Shown one piece after another: positions 26,005 through 34,926 of a stretch of DNA of 64,000 nt. A program made the translations under genes and the position numbers. Within the stretch, counting starts at the first letter, position 1; the number at the start of each line of letters is the position of its first letter. Below the pieces are notes generated by a model. The model was not told the DNA's origin. It made no database searches and was given only the letters and a program-made list of their open reading frames with translations. The DNA comes from Hymenobacter sp. 5317J-9 (GTDB taxonomy: Bacteria > Bacteroidota > Bacteroidia > Cytophagales > Hymenobacteraceae): assembly GCF_022921075.1 (NCBI RefSeq), contig NZ_CP095051.1, positions 17,101 through 81,100 of the forward strand, written 5' to 3'.

Positions 26005-26916
26005 ATGTCCGATTTTCGTCTGCGCGTATTTGCCACCGTGGCCCGGCATCTGAGCTTTACCAAGGCCGGGCAGGAGCTGTTTGTGAGCCAGCCGGCCGTC
26101 ACCAAGCACATTCGTGAGCTGGAAGCCCAGTACGGCCAGCGCCTGTTGGAGCGGCGCGGCAACCGCGTGAGCCTCACCGAGGCCGGCCGCCTGCTGCACG
26201 CCCACGCCGATGCCGCCGCCGCCGCCCAGCAGCAGCTCGAAGACCAGCTCCTGGCCCTGCGTGACCCCGAAGAGGCCGCCGGCCGCCTGCGCCTGGGGGC
26301 CAGCACCACCTTGGCCCAGTACGTGCTGCCGGGGTTGCTGCCCGCCTTTCAGGCCCGCTACCCGCAGGTGCAGCTCTCGTTCCTGAACGCCAATTCCGAG
26401 CGCATTGCCGATGCCCTACTACGCGGCGAGCTGGATTTGGGCTTTGTAGAAGGCCGCACCAAAAGCCACGACCTGCACTACGAGCCGTTGCTGCCCGACG
26501 AGTTGGTGGCCGTGCGCCGCGTCGCGCCCGGTTCCCCGCTCGCCACGCCGCTGTCCTTGGCCGAGGCCCTGGCCCACCCGCTGGTGTTGCGCGAGCGGGG
26601 CTCGGGCACGCTGGAAATTCTCGAATTTGCTCTGCGGGCGCAGCACATTAAGCTCAGCAGCCTTTCCGTAGCCCTTTACCTGGACAATACGGAAGCCATC
26701 AAGCGCTACCTCGAAGCCGCGCCGGCGGCCCTGGGATTCGTGTCGCGCCGGGCCCTGGACCGCGAGCTGGCGGCTGGACTGCTCGAAATCGTGCCCATCA
26801 AAGGGCTGCACCTGGCCCGGCAGTTCGAGGCACTCTGGGTGCAGGGACAGGTGCTGGCCCGGCCGGCCCAGCGGTTTCTGAGCTTCGTGCAGGGGCAATT
26901 CAAGGGGGCCAAATAA
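26005..26916 (+). CDS. LysR-family transcriptional regulator (YeiE/CysB-like)
   Basis: 303 residues. The winged helix-turn-helix is at the N-terminus (FRLRVFATVARHLSFTKAGQ, LFVSQPAVTKHIRELE), followed by the usual linker helix and a periplasmic-binding-like effector domain (GRLRLGASTTLAQYVLPGLL, ELDLGFVEGRT, HPLVLRERGSGT). The next gene on the same strand encodes a YeiH-family membrane protein; a LysR gene beside yeiH is a common arrangement, in which the regulator (YeiE type) controls the transporter in response to sulfur compounds. The ATAAC-N5-GTTAT element upstream of yeiH is a candidate binding site. Confidence 0.92.
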   Translation: MSDFRLRVFATVARHLSFTKAGQELFVSQPAVTKHIRELEAQYGQRLLERRGNRVSLTEAGRLLHAHADAAAAAQQQLEDQLLALRDPEEAAGRLRLGASTTLAQYVLPGLLPAFQARYPQVQLSFLNANSERIADALLRGELDLGFVEGRTKSHDLHYEPLLPDELVAVRRVAPGSPLATPLSLAEALAHPLVLRERGSGTLEILEFALRAQHIKLSSLSVALYLDNTEAIKRYLEAAPAALGFVSRRALDRELAAGLLEIVPIKGLHLARQFEALWVQGQVLARPAQRFLSFVQGQFKGAK

Positions 26917-27199
26917 AGGCTGGCGATGCCGGATAACCATTCGGTGTCAGCTGGCAGCGGCTGTACTTATACAGCAGGAGGTGAACCGGGTGGTTCGTCC
27001 AACGGCAGATTGGCGATGGCACAGGTCTGCCGGTGCCGTAACAACTGCTGCCACGGCCATCCGGGCGGCTCAAGACTGGCGGGAATGCAAAAATCAGCTA
27101 TTCTATAAATAACTTTTGGTTATGCAGGATAACACGATTGGATAATCCTTTGCGTAGGGGTCGCCGTATATTTGCCTCAGAAACAACCCCCTCCCGCTC
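26917..27199. other. Gap between LysR gene and yeiH-like gene
   Basis: Contains a hairpin GCTGTA-CTTA-TACAGC (26960-26975), which could end the regulator transcript though it lacks a T tract. Further on are a LysR-type operator candidate and a TATATTTG element (27167-27174) that fits the Bacteroidota -7 consensus. Confidence 0.45.
27109..27123 (+). promoter_or_regulatory. Candidate LysR-type operator
   Basis: ATAAC-TTTTG-GTTAT, an inverted repeat holding the T-N11-A core typical of LysR sites, 44 bp upstream of the TATATTTG promoter element and 77 bp before the membrane protein start. Binding by the adjacent LysR protein is inferred. Confidence 0.4.
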
Positions 27200-28270
27200 A
27201 TGGCACTCCCGGTTCATTCCGCAACTCCGCAAGCCCCTGATTCGCCGCTCGCTCCCGCTCCGGCGCAGGAACCGGCCGCTCCTGAATTCAACGAAACCAC
27301 CGGCTTCTTCCGCCACCTGCACACGCCCCGCGTGCTGTTCGGGCAGGATTTCACCCTGAAGCAGGTGGTGTTCGTGCTGTTCTTCGTGTTCTGCCTCACG
27401 CCCTGGGCCTCGCCGCCCATTGCCCTGGCCCTGGGCTTGGTGCTGGCCCAGACCATCGGCAACCCCTTCACTACCCAAACCAAAAAGGCCACGGCCAAGC
27501 TGCTGCAGTTCTCGGTTATCGGGCTGGGCTTCGGCATGAACGCCCACGCGGCGGTGCAGGCCGGCAAGGAGGGCATCCTGTTCACGGTGGTGTCCATCTT
27601 CGGCACGCTGCTGCTGGGCCTGGTGGTGGGCCGGTGGTTGGGGCTGGGCCGGCACGTGGTGCATCTGATTTCGTGCGGCACCGCCATTTGCGGCGGCTCG
27701 GCCATCGCGGCCATCGGGCCGGTGCTGCGGGCCAAGGACGAGGAGATGTCGGTGGCCCTGGGCACGGTGTTCGTGCTCAACGCGCTGGCCCTGTTTGCCT
27801 TCCCGCCCATCGGCCACGCGCTGGCCATGACTCAGAACCAGTTCGGCCTTTGGTGCGCCATTGCCATCCACGACACCAGTTCGGTGGTGGGCGCGGCGGC
27901 CGCCTACGGCAATAAAGCCCTGGAAGTAGCCACCACCGTGAAGCTGGCCCGGGCCCTGTGGATTATCCCGATTTCCATTGGCACGGCCATGATTTTCAAG
28001 CAGAAGGGCGTCAAGGTGAAAATTCCCTATTTCATCTTCGGCTTCATCGCCGCCATGCTGCTCAACACCTTCGTGCCCGCCGCCAAGCCCCTGGGCCCGG
28101 TGATGGTGAACCTGGCCAAAATCGGCCTCACGGTGACGCTGTTTTTCATCGGCGCGGGCCTGTCGGCCAAGGTGGTGCGCTCGGTGGGCATCAAGCCCTA
28201 CGTGCTGGGCATCCTGCTCTGGTTGGTGATTTCGACTGGCTCGCTCTACGTGATTCTGCACACGGTATAG
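27200..28270 (+). CDS. YeiH/UPF0324-family putative sulfate exporter
   Basis: 356 residues. A Pro/Ala-rich cytosolic head of ~45 residues precedes about ten membrane helices. Family motifs are present: LLQFSVIGLGFGMN, SCGTAICGGSAIAAIGPVL, IHDTSSVVGAAAAYG, KLARALWIIP and LTVTLFFIGAGLS. UPF0324 proteins are thought to move sulfate or related anions, though substrates are poorly proven. The upstream LysR gene and operator-like site suggest regulated expression in sulfur stress. Start ATG 27200 leaves a TATATTTG promoter 26 bp upstream. Confidence 0.9.
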   Translation: MALPVHSATPQAPDSPLAPAPAQEPAAPEFNETTGFFRHLHTPRVLFGQDFTLKQVVFVLFFVFCLTPWASPPIALALGLVLAQTIGNPFTTQTKKATAKLLQFSVIGLGFGMNAHAAVQAGKEGILFTVVSIFGTLLLGLVVGRWLGLGRHVVHLISCGTAICGGSAIAAIGPVLRAKDEEMSVALGTVFVLNALALFAFPPIGHALAMTQNQFGLWCAIAIHDTSSVVGAAAAYGNKALEVATTVKLARALWIIPISIGTAMIFKQKGVKVKIPYFIFGFIAAMLLNTFVPAAKPLGPVMVNLAKIGLTVTLFFIGAGLSAKVVRSVGIKPYVLGILLWLVISTGSLYVILHTV

Positions 28271-28332
28271 CGCAAAGCGCACGGAGGAAGTTGGACTACC
28301 GAAGCAGCTAGAACAACCTCATTTTCAATGCC

Positions 28333-28995
28333 ATGCGCATCACCAAATACATTCATTCCTGTTTGCTGTTCGAACTCGACGGCCAACAGATTCTTTTCGA
28401 CCCGGGCAAGTTTTCCTTCATCGAAGGCTTGGTGCACCCCGAGGTTTTCAAAGACGTATCGGTCATCATCATCACCCACAACCACCCCGACCACCTCGAC
28501 GTGGCGGCGCTGCAGAAAATCGTGGCCCTGCGTCAGGTCATTATCATCTCTAACCGCGAGGTGGCAACCGAACTGCAAGCGCACGGCCTCACGGTGCAAA
28601 TCCACGAGGAAGGTCGCCTAGACTTGGGCGTGTTTCAGCTGCTGGCCCTTCCGGTGCAGCACGAGGCCATTCTCGACAGCCCCTTGCCGCAAATGACCGC
28701 CTGGCTGGTGAATGGCAAGGTGCTAAATCCCGCCGACTCTTTTGCTAACAATTTGTTGCCCTTCGCGGGGGTGGAAATGCTCCTGCTGCCCGTCACCGCG
28801 CCTTTTCTCACGGAGCTGGTGGTGGCCGATTTCGCCCTGAAAATGCGTCCCAGGCAAATTTTGCCCGTACACGACGGCTACCTCAAGCCCTTCTTCATCC
28901 AGCAGCGCTACGAGAACTACGGGCCGTATTTTGAGAAGCACGGCATCGTGTTTCACCGGCTGGCCGAACCGGGCGATGCCATTACCCTCCCGTAG
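28333..28995 (+). CDS. Metallo-beta-lactamase-fold hydrolase
   Basis: 220 residues, a short MBL-fold protein of the UlaG-like type: MRITKYIHSCLLFELDGQQI, then IIITHNHPDHLD (the HxHxDH zinc motif), LALPVQHEAI, and PVHDGYLKP near the C-terminus providing a late His/Asp. It lies 62 bp after the YeiH-like gene on the same strand. Members of this branch hydrolyse varied substrates, so nothing specific can be said; a link to sulfur metabolism is possible from position. Confidence 0.88.
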   Translation: MRITKYIHSCLLFELDGQQILFDPGKFSFIEGLVHPEVFKDVSVIIITHNHPDHLDVAALQKIVALRQVIIISNREVATELQAHGLTVQIHEEGRLDLGVFQLLALPVQHEAILDSPLPQMTAWLVNGKVLNPADSFANNLLPFAGVEMLLLPVTAPFLTELVVADFALKMRPRQILPVHDGYLKPFFIQQRYENYGPYFEKHGIVFHRLAEPGDAITLP

Positions 28996-29006
28996 CCTAC
29001 TCCCTT

Positions 29007-29291
29007 ATGCCGTTACCCCCCCCCACCAACCCACTCGCCCTCTCGGACCGGCTGGCCCTGCAACGGACCCGGCTGGCCAATGAGCGCACTTTGCTCACCT
29101 ACGTGCGCACCAGCCTGGCGCTGGTGGGCTTCGGGCTGGCGCTCCTTCAGTTTCACCCCGAGCGGGGCGGCCGGTTGGGTTACTCCGCGCTGGCCGTGGC
29201 GGGGCTGGTGCTGACGGTCGGGCTGCTGCGCTTTCGGGCGCACCGCCGGGAATTGGCGGCCTGCCAGCTAGTGGCTGGCGGCGGTAGTTGA
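29007..29291 (+). CDS. DUF202 family small membrane protein
   Basis: 94 residues. The family core is RLALQRTRLANERTLLTYVR followed by two membrane helices (SLALVGFGLALLQF and LAVAGLVLTVGLLRF) and a short basic tail. It begins 11 bp after the MBL gene stop, so the two are probably co-transcribed. The start codon precedes a run of Pro codons (nine C residues in a row). Function of DUF202 is unknown. Confidence 0.88.
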   Translation: MPLPPPTNPLALSDRLALQRTRLANERTLLTYVRTSLALVGFGLALLQFHPERGGRLGYSALAVAGLVLTVGLLRFRAHRRELAACQLVAGGGS

Positions 29292-29340
29292 GCAACCCCC
29301 CCCCCCGGTGCTACCCGAAGCAAAAGCGTTTGCACCCCTA

Positions 29341-29379
29341 AAAAAGGCCCCTGATGCGTCATGCACCAGGGGCCTTTTT
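29341..29379. terminator. Bidirectional terminator
   Basis: AAAAAGGCCCCTG (29341-29353) pairs with CAGGGGCCTTTTT (29367-29379), a 13-bp stem with T tracts on both strands, between two converging genes. A run of eleven C residues lies just upstream (29296-29306). Confidence 0.92.
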
Positions 29380-29393
29380 GGTCAGCAGCCGGC

Positions 29394-30866
29394 TTACGGC
29401 TGCGTGAGCGTGACCGCGCCGGCCGGGTTTTTGTCGCCGAGCACCACCACGGCGAACCGGCCCGCCAGCCGCAGCCGAATCTGGTAGTAGGCGTTGACTT
29501 CGACTGCGCCACCATCATCGGTTTTGAAGGAAATGACCGGCTCCGGGGCCACCAATGCGGTTTTGCTGTCCGACAGGTACAGGGTGTAGGTGGTGTTGGC
29601 GGCCAGCTGCTTGAGGGCCAGTACCATTTCGTCGAGGTCTTCGGTGGGGCGGATGGTGGCCCCGCCGCCCACGCCGGGCACCGGCTGCGTACCCACGGGC
29701 ACCAGGCGGATGTTCACCGGCGTCACCGGCGTGAAGGCTTCCAGCCCACTGGCGCCGGGGCTGCCACCGCCGGCTTTCACCACGTAGAGCAGGGCCTGCG
29801 GGGCCTGGCCGCTGCCGGTTTCGGTGAGCTTGGTGTTGGTTTTGGTGTCGATGCTGACCAGCGCGTCGCCGTTTTCCAGGCCCACGTAGAGCTTGCTGCC
29901 GTCGCCGTTGGGCCACACGCCGTGCGGGTTGGCCCCCACCGGGATAGTGGCCAGCAGCTGGCGCTGGCGCGAATACACCTTCACCGCGTTTTCGCCGCCC
30001 ACGGTTACGTAAGCGAAGTCGCCGGCGCTGGCCCCGCTGAAGCGGGTGCCGCCGCCGGTGCCGGCCATGTTCACATGGTTGGTGCCGGGGCCGGTGTCAA
30101 TCACGCCTTCCACGGCGTAGGTCTGGGCGTTCACCACGGTCACCTTGCCCACGTCTTTGTGGGTCATCCAGACCTGCTGGCCGTCCTCGGTCACCACCAG
30201 GTTGGGCGAGAACTTGCTCACCACCGGCACCCGGGCAATGACCTCGCGCTTCTTCACATCAATTACGTCGAGCGTAGCGGTTTCGGAGTGGTCCACGAAG
30301 GCCACTTTGCCATCGGGCCGGAACACGACCATGCTCGGCTCGTGCTCGGTGGCAATGTTTTTCACCACCTGCATTTTCTCCACGTCAATCACCGTCACGT
30401 AATCCTTGCCGCGCACCGCCACCCAGAACTGTCTGCCGTCGGGCGTGAAAAAGCCCTCGTGGGGGTTGCGGTCCACGTATACCTTGCCCTTGACGGTGTT
30501 GGTGGCTAGGTCGATAAAAATCACCGCGTTGGTGAGGGTGGCAATCACGCCCAGCGTCTTGCCATCGGGCGACACCCCCAGCCCGTGCACGTTGGACTCC
30601 ATGTCGTAGAGCGGGCTCAGAAACTCGGGCCGGCCCTTGCCCAAGCGAATCACGCCCAGCAGCCGGTTGGTGCTCGGGTCGTGCACCGACACCGTGTTCG
30701 ATGACTGGTCGGCCAGGTACACCCGGTCGGCGGCGCTGGCTGCGATGGGGCCGGGGTCGGGCGGAATGACCATGTCGGGCTCGGTTTCCTCGCTGTTCTT
30801 TTTCGAGCAGGCCCCGAGCAACAGCGTGGCTGCCAGGGCCCAGGTGGATAAGGTAGTGATGCGCAT
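29394..30866 (-). CDS. YVTN-type beta-propeller lipoprotein
   Basis: 490 residues with a lipobox (LLLGACS, Cys20). Seven or so propeller blades follow (~45-350) with repeats such as NTVSVHDPSTNRLLGVIRLG, GLGVSPDGKTLGVIATL, TPDGRQFWVAVRG and NPHGVWPNGDGSKLYVGLENG, the YVTN/surface-layer type. The last ~110 residues form a separate beta domain (YTLYLSDSKTALV). The preceding gene is a shorter paralogue that shares the blade sequences and even IPVGANPHG-like segments. Such proteins sit on the cell surface or in the periplasm and may bind ligands or act in electron transfer; no heme or metal motif is seen. Confidence 0.88.
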   Translation of the reverse strand: MRITTLSTWALAATLLLGACSKKNSEETEPDMVIPPDPGPIAASAADRVYLADQSSNTVSVHDPSTNRLLGVIRLGKGRPEFLSPLYDMESNVHGLGVSPDGKTLGVIATLTNAVIFIDLATNTVKGKVYVDRNPHEGFFTPDGRQFWVAVRGKDYVTVIDVEKMQVVKNIATEHEPSMVVFRPDGKVAFVDHSETATLDVIDVKKREVIARVPVVSKFSPNLVVTEDGQQVWMTHKDVGKVTVVNAQTYAVEGVIDTGPGTNHVNMAGTGGGTRFSGASAGDFAYVTVGGENAVKVYSRQRQLLATIPVGANPHGVWPNGDGSKLYVGLENGDALVSIDTKTNTKLTETGSGQAPQALLYVVKAGGGSPGASGLEAFTPVTPVNIRLVPVGTQPVPGVGGGATIRPTEDLDEMVLALKQLAANTTYTLYLSDSKTALVAPEPVISFKTDDGGAVEVNAYYQIRLRLAGRFAVVVLGDKNPAGAVTLTQP

Positions 30867-30908
30867 GGAGGGATGAAATGCTGGTTTTGCCGCCCAGTCT
30901 AAGCCGGA

Positions 30909-32314
30909 CTATTCGGCCAGTAAAGCGGGTTCACCGTCAGTGGTTTTGGGTGCGACGATTACCCGCGAAAACTTTTTGCCCGCTGGGTTCAACTCGCCGC
31001 CCGCGATGCGCTGCACCGGCCCCAGGGCCTGGCCCATGGCCCCGCCTTTGGCATCGGTGCGCACGGTGGTCAGGGCGTAGTCGCGCGCGTAGGGCGCTTT
31101 GGTGCCGCTGGTCAGGAAGATGTCGTAGTCGGTGTTCGGCGTCAGGCCGCGCAGGGCGAAGGTGGCCAAATCCACCAGCCCTTCCGAGCGCAGCGTCATG
31201 GTGCCGGTGGCGGGGCCAGCGGTGGGCGGCTTGAGCGTCCGCACCACGGCGGGCTGGTCAACCAGCTGCCGGCCGAGGCCGGTGTTTGTGGCCGCGCCGG
31301 CAGGCACGGCGTTGGGCACGTACATCAGCGCCATTGGGGCCTGGCCTACCTTGATTTTGGCCAGCACCCGGTTGCTGGCCGTGCTGATGGCCACGGCGGA
31401 GTCGCCGTTTTCCAGGCCCACGTACATCCGGCTGCCGTCGCCCGAGGGCCAGATGCCGTGCGGATTAGCCCCACCGGAATGGTGGCCAGCTGCTTGAAGC
31501 CCGGGGCGCGGCTGTACACCTTCACTACGTCCTCGCCGCCTACGGTCACGTAGGCCAGCTTGCCGGCCGCCACATCCACCGTGGCCACGTGGTTGGTGAC
31601 GGGGCCGGTTGTCAGCACGCCGCTGATGGTGAGCGTCTTGGTATCCAGTACCGATACCTTGCCCACATCCTTGTGGGTGAACCAGATTTGCTGGCCGTCT
31701 TTGGTGGGGAAGATGTTGGGCGAGAAGGGGCTCACCACCGGCACCTTTTTGATGACTTTGTAAGTGGCCACGTCCACCACGGCCAGCTCGGGCGAGAAGC
31801 TGGAGCACACAAAGGCGCGCTTGCCGTCGGGGCTGAAGGCAATCTGGCCGGGGCCGTTGGGCACGGGCACACGGCGGGTTTCGCGCATCGTGGCCACGTC
31901 AATCACCGATAGGTAGTCCTCGCCGCGCACCGTTATCCAGGCCTCCTTGCCATCGGGCCGGAAGGTGGCCTCGTGCGGGGCCCGCCCCACGTACACGCTG
32001 CCTTTGATGACGTTAGTGGCCGTTTCGATGAAGGTCACGTTGTTGGAGCCCACCGACACCACGGCCAGCAGCTTATGGTCGGACGAAGCACCCAGGCCGT
32101 GTACCAGCGCCTGCCCCTTGTAGAGCGCCGAGAGCAAGTCGGGCTGCGGCTTACCCAGAATAATCTGGCCCAGCAGCTTGTTATCCATGGGGTCGATAAC
32201 CGAGACGGTGTTGGAAATCTGGTCGGCGGTGTACACCCGGTCGCGGTGGCTGACGACCTGAGCCGCCGCCACGCTGGAAATGAGCAGCAGGCCGGGGAGG
32301 AGAGGGAATTTCAT
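30909..32314 (-). pseudogene. Second YVTN beta-propeller protein, one frameshift
   Basis: From ATG 32314 a signal peptide (MKFPLLPGLLLISSVAAAQ) leads into propeller blades (TADQISNTVSVIDPMDNKLL, HEATFRPDGKEAWITVRGED). At QLATIPVG the frame breaks. Restoring one C in the + strand run 31469-31472 gives IPVGANPHGIWPSGDGSRMY and continues to the stop at 30909, so about 468 residues. The join is supported by the identical order in the following paralogue. The C-terminal ~150 residues are a beta domain ending FSRVIVAPKTTDGEPALLAE. The break is either a sequencing error or a recent loss of function. It is 42 bp from the paralogue and in one operon with it. Confidence 0.85.
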
Positions 32315-32332
32315 GGGATAGGGAAAAAAGAA

Positions 32333-32428
32333 CGTCATGCTGAACGAAGTCGCAGCATCGCTACCTCTTTACTAATCAACACTTCTTCAACGAAGCGGTA
32401 GCGATGCTGCGACAAGCTCAGCATGACG
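32333..32428. repeat. Interspersed inverted repeat (REP/MITE-like)
   Basis: CGTCATGCTGAACGAAGTCG..CATCGCTACC (32333-32365) and its near-complement GGTAGCGATGCTGCGACAAG..CATGACG (32397-32428) flank a 31-bp spacer. Sequences of the GTCATGCTGAGC type recur in Hymenobacter genomes (general memory). It lies between the DUF305 gene and the propeller operon and may form a strong hairpin in the message. Confidence 0.75.
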
Positions 32429-32447
32429 GTTTAAACGGAATTAGGTA

Positions 32448-32903
32448 CTATTTGCCAGGATTCTGCGTGCCCACGGGGTGCTGTTTCAGCCAGGCAGCCA
32501 TCTGCTGAATCTCGACCTGCTGCTCGGCGATGATGCTTTGGGCCAGGCGGCGCAGGGCGGGGTCCTTGCCGTACAGCAACTGCAGACGGGCCATGTCCAC
32601 GGCCCCCTGGTGGTGGGGCAGCATCATGGCCGCGAAGCTGGCGTCGATGTCGTCGGGGCGGGCCCCCTCCATGCGGCGCATGCCCTCGTCCATCACCACC
32701 ATCACCGAATCCATGCCGTGCTGGAAGGCGGCGACCGGGGTGCCGGGCGCGGCTGTGTGGTCCATCTTCAGGCCGGTCATGCCCGTCATGGAGTGGGTCG
32801 TGCCCGGCATTGATGTAGTACCAGCCGGGGTATGGTGTTGGGCGCGGGCCGTCGCGACTCCGCCGAAGGTGAAGGCCAGCAAAAAGAGGAAGGGTTTGGT
32901 CAT
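32448..32903 (-). CDS. DUF305 family periplasmic protein
   Basis: 151 residues from ATG 32903, where a signal peptide begins (MTKPFLFLLAFTFGGVATAR). After a Met/His/Thr-rich stretch (TTSMPGTTHSMTGMTGLKMD) comes the ferritin-like DUF305 domain: DIDASFAAMMLPHHQGAVDM and IIAEQQVEIQQMAAWL. The His-His-Gln and downstream acidic/Gln residues are the conserved core; several family members occur with copper genes. It follows the LytTR regulator with 129 bp between and precedes the interspersed repeat. Confidence 0.9.
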   Translation of the reverse strand: MTKPFLFLLAFTFGGVATARAQHHTPAGTTSMPGTTHSMTGMTGLKMDHTAAPGTPVAAFQHGMDSVMVVMDEGMRRMEGARPDDIDASFAAMMLPHHQGAVDMARLQLLYGKDPALRRLAQSIIAEQQVEIQQMAAWLKQHPVGTQNPGK

Positions 32904-33032
32904 GTCGTGCGCTGTTGCCGTCCCATGAGTGGGGGGCTGGTGCACTAACGGGCAACTTCCAAAAATGAACGCCCGACACGGGCCAACTGGACCTATCCCG
33001 GGGTGAACTGGCCTTCCAGGTTCCGGGCCGGC

Positions 33033-33812
33033 TCAGGCAAATCGCTTGAGCAGCTGCTGTACGCCGGCGCTGTAGCTGCGCGAGGAGGTGACGTGCTGGC
33101 CGTTGGCCATGCGAAACAGGTACTCGCCGTGCGACCAGTGCCTGAAGTCCACGATGTGGGCCGGGTTGACGATGCACGAGCGGTGGATGCGCAGGAACAC
33201 GGCCGGGTCGAGCCGCTCGGCCAGCTGGCCCAGGGCCGTGCGCAGCGGGTAGTGCCGGCCGGCCGCGTGTAGCTGCACGCCGTTGCCGCTGGCCTCGAAG
33301 TAGCACACCTCGGCGGCCGGCACGAAGAAGCTGCGCTCCGGCAGCTTCACCAGGAACTGGTCCTGGTAGTCAGCTGCCGGGGCGGTCCAGCTGTGCAGCA
33401 GGGCCTCCAGCTCGGGGACGCGGGCCTGGTACTGGCGCAGGCGTAGCTGCTGCTGCACCCGGCGTACGCAGTCGGCAAACCGGTCGGGGTCCAGCGGTTT
33501 GAGCAGGTAATCGACAGCGTGGAGCGCGAAGGCCTGCACCGCGTACTGGTCGTAGGCCGTCACGAACACCACCAGCGGGAGCGGCTGGCCGGCTTCCCGC
33601 AGCCGGCCCAGCACCTGCACGCCATCGAGGTCGGGCATTTGCACATCGAGAAAGACGACGTCGTACGCGCCGGTTTGCAGGGCGGCCAAGGCTTCGGTGC
33701 CGTTCGCGGCTTCGCCCGTCACGGTCAGCGCCGGAAAATCGGCCAGCAGCTCCCGCAGCAGGCTGCGCGCCAGCGGCTCGTCGTCGACCAGCAGCGTGCG
33801 GATGGGCCTCAT
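33033..33812 (-). CDS. LytTR-family response regulator
   Basis: 259 residues from ATG 33812 (MRPIRTLLVDDEPLARSLLR), joined to the kinase stop by an ATGA overlap; the longer frame upstream only repeats the kinase region. The receiver domain has the acidic pair DDE, the phosphoryl Asp in VVFLDVQMPDLDG (~54), Thr in FVTAYDQYAV and Lys in YLLKPLD. A LytTR DNA-binding domain follows (VCYFEASGNGVQLHAAGRHY, FLRIHRSCIVNPAHI). With the adjacent histidine kinase it forms a two-component system; the downstream DUF305 and propeller genes are possible targets by position. Confidence 0.93.
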   Translation of the reverse strand: MRPIRTLLVDDEPLARSLLRELLADFPALTVTGEAANGTEALAALQTGAYDVVFLDVQMPDLDGVQVLGRLREAGQPLPLVVFVTAYDQYAVQAFALHAVDYLLKPLDPDRFADCVRRVQQQLRLRQYQARVPELEALLHSWTAPAADYQDQFLVKLPERSFFVPAAEVCYFEASGNGVQLHAAGRHYPLRTALGQLAERLDPAVFLRIHRSCIVNPAHIVDFRHWSHGEYLFRMANGQHVTSSRSYSAGVQQLLKRFA

Positions 33813-34921
33813 GCGGATAGATGCGTAACCCCGGCCGCTGCCAGCCGGAACGGGATGGACAGGCGCAGGCAGTAGCCGCACGCCGGGGCCGACTCCACCG
33901 CCAGGGCGTAGTCTGGGCCGTAGAGCGTAGTCAGGCGGCTTTCCAGGTTGCGCAGGCCGATGCCCCGGGCGGCGGTATCGGCCGCGCCCTGGCCGTTGTC
34001 GTGCACTTGCAGCACGAGTCGGTCGCCCTGTTTTTCGGCCCGCACGGCCAGCTCGCCGGCCCCGGCGCGGGGCGCCAGGCCGTGGCGCACGGCGTTTTCC
34101 ACCACCGGCTGCAGCAGCAGGGCAGGCAGCAGCGCGCCCTCGGTATCGGGGGCGATGTCGTAGCGCACGGCTAGCCGGTCGGGGAAGCGGGTTTGCTCGA
34201 TTTCGAGGTAGAGGCGCGTGAGGCGCAGCTCCTGTTCCAGGGTCACCTCCTGCTCGTCGGTGCCTTCCAGCACCAGCCGCAGAAACTGGCTGAGCTGGGC
34301 CAACATGCGCCGGGCGGCCTTCACGTCCTGGGTCATCAGGGCTGAGACGGCGTTCATCGAGTTGAAGAGAAAGTGCGGCTGAAGCTGCATTTTCAGGGCC
34401 TGCAGCTGGGCCTGCACCAGCTGGGTTTCGAGCTGGGCGGCCCGCACCCGGCCTTCGCGGTACCGCTCGCGGTACTGCACGGCGTAGGCGATGCACAGCA
34501 GCATCCAGTAGATGGGCACCCAGTTGTTGGCATTGGCCACAACGGTATGCAGGGAGAAGCCGCCCGGCGTGGCCCCGCTGCCGTGCATCACGGCGGCGTA
34601 GCCCAGGCGGTACACCAGGGTCAGGACGTAGCTAGCCGCCGCGTGGGCCAGCAGGTGCCAGAGGCGGTGCCGGCGTTCGGTGAGGTTGAAGCGGGCCGCC
34701 AGGGCGAACACCACTGGCGTGAGCAGGCCCCAAATCAGGCCGTGCAACAGCCGCCCGCCCAGGGCCTCGCGCCAGTCAGTGGGCGTGCCGGCCGAGAGGT
34801 TCTGCACAAAAATCAGCAGCACCATGAACCCGCTGAACAGCAGCCACGCCAGGGCAATGGTGGAGCCGCTCACCAGGGGCGGAGATAGTTGCCGTTCCAG
34901 GGGCCGTGCGGTCGTACTCAT
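33809..34921 (-). CDS. LytS-type sensor histidine kinase
   Basis: 370 residues. Four membrane helices fill the first ~140 residues, with no large periplasmic domain, so it probably senses a signal in or near the membrane. The His_kinase domain has the phospho-acceptor in LQPHFLFNSMNAVSALM (~residue 198), and the ATP-binding region shows LLQPVVENAVRHGL (N-box), DNGQG (G1) and GIGLRNLESRL. This is the LytS/YehU class that pairs with LytTR regulators, and the regulator gene overlaps its stop by 4 bp. Confidence 0.93.
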   Translation of the reverse strand: MSTTARPLERQLSPPLVSGSTIALAWLLFSGFMVLLIFVQNLSAGTPTDWREALGGRLLHGLIWGLLTPVVFALAARFNLTERRHRLWHLLAHAAASYVLTLVYRLGYAAVMHGSGATPGGFSLHTVVANANNWVPIYWMLLCIAYAVQYRERYREGRVRAAQLETQLVQAQLQALKMQLQPHFLFNSMNAVSALMTQDVKAARRMLAQLSQFLRLVLEGTDEQEVTLEQELRLTRLYLEIEQTRFPDRLAVRYDIAPDTEGALLPALLLQPVVENAVRHGLAPRAGAGELAVRAEKQGDRLVLQVHDNGQGAADTAARGIGLRNLESRLTTLYGPDYALAVESAPACGYCLRLSIPFRLAAAGVTHLSA

Positions 34922-34926
34922 GCGCT

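Noticed and set aside
33813..34496. Extension of the response regulator upstream of 33812
   Set aside because: It runs antisense-like through the kinase in another frame; ATGA overlap at 33809-33812 and the family N-terminus fix the start.
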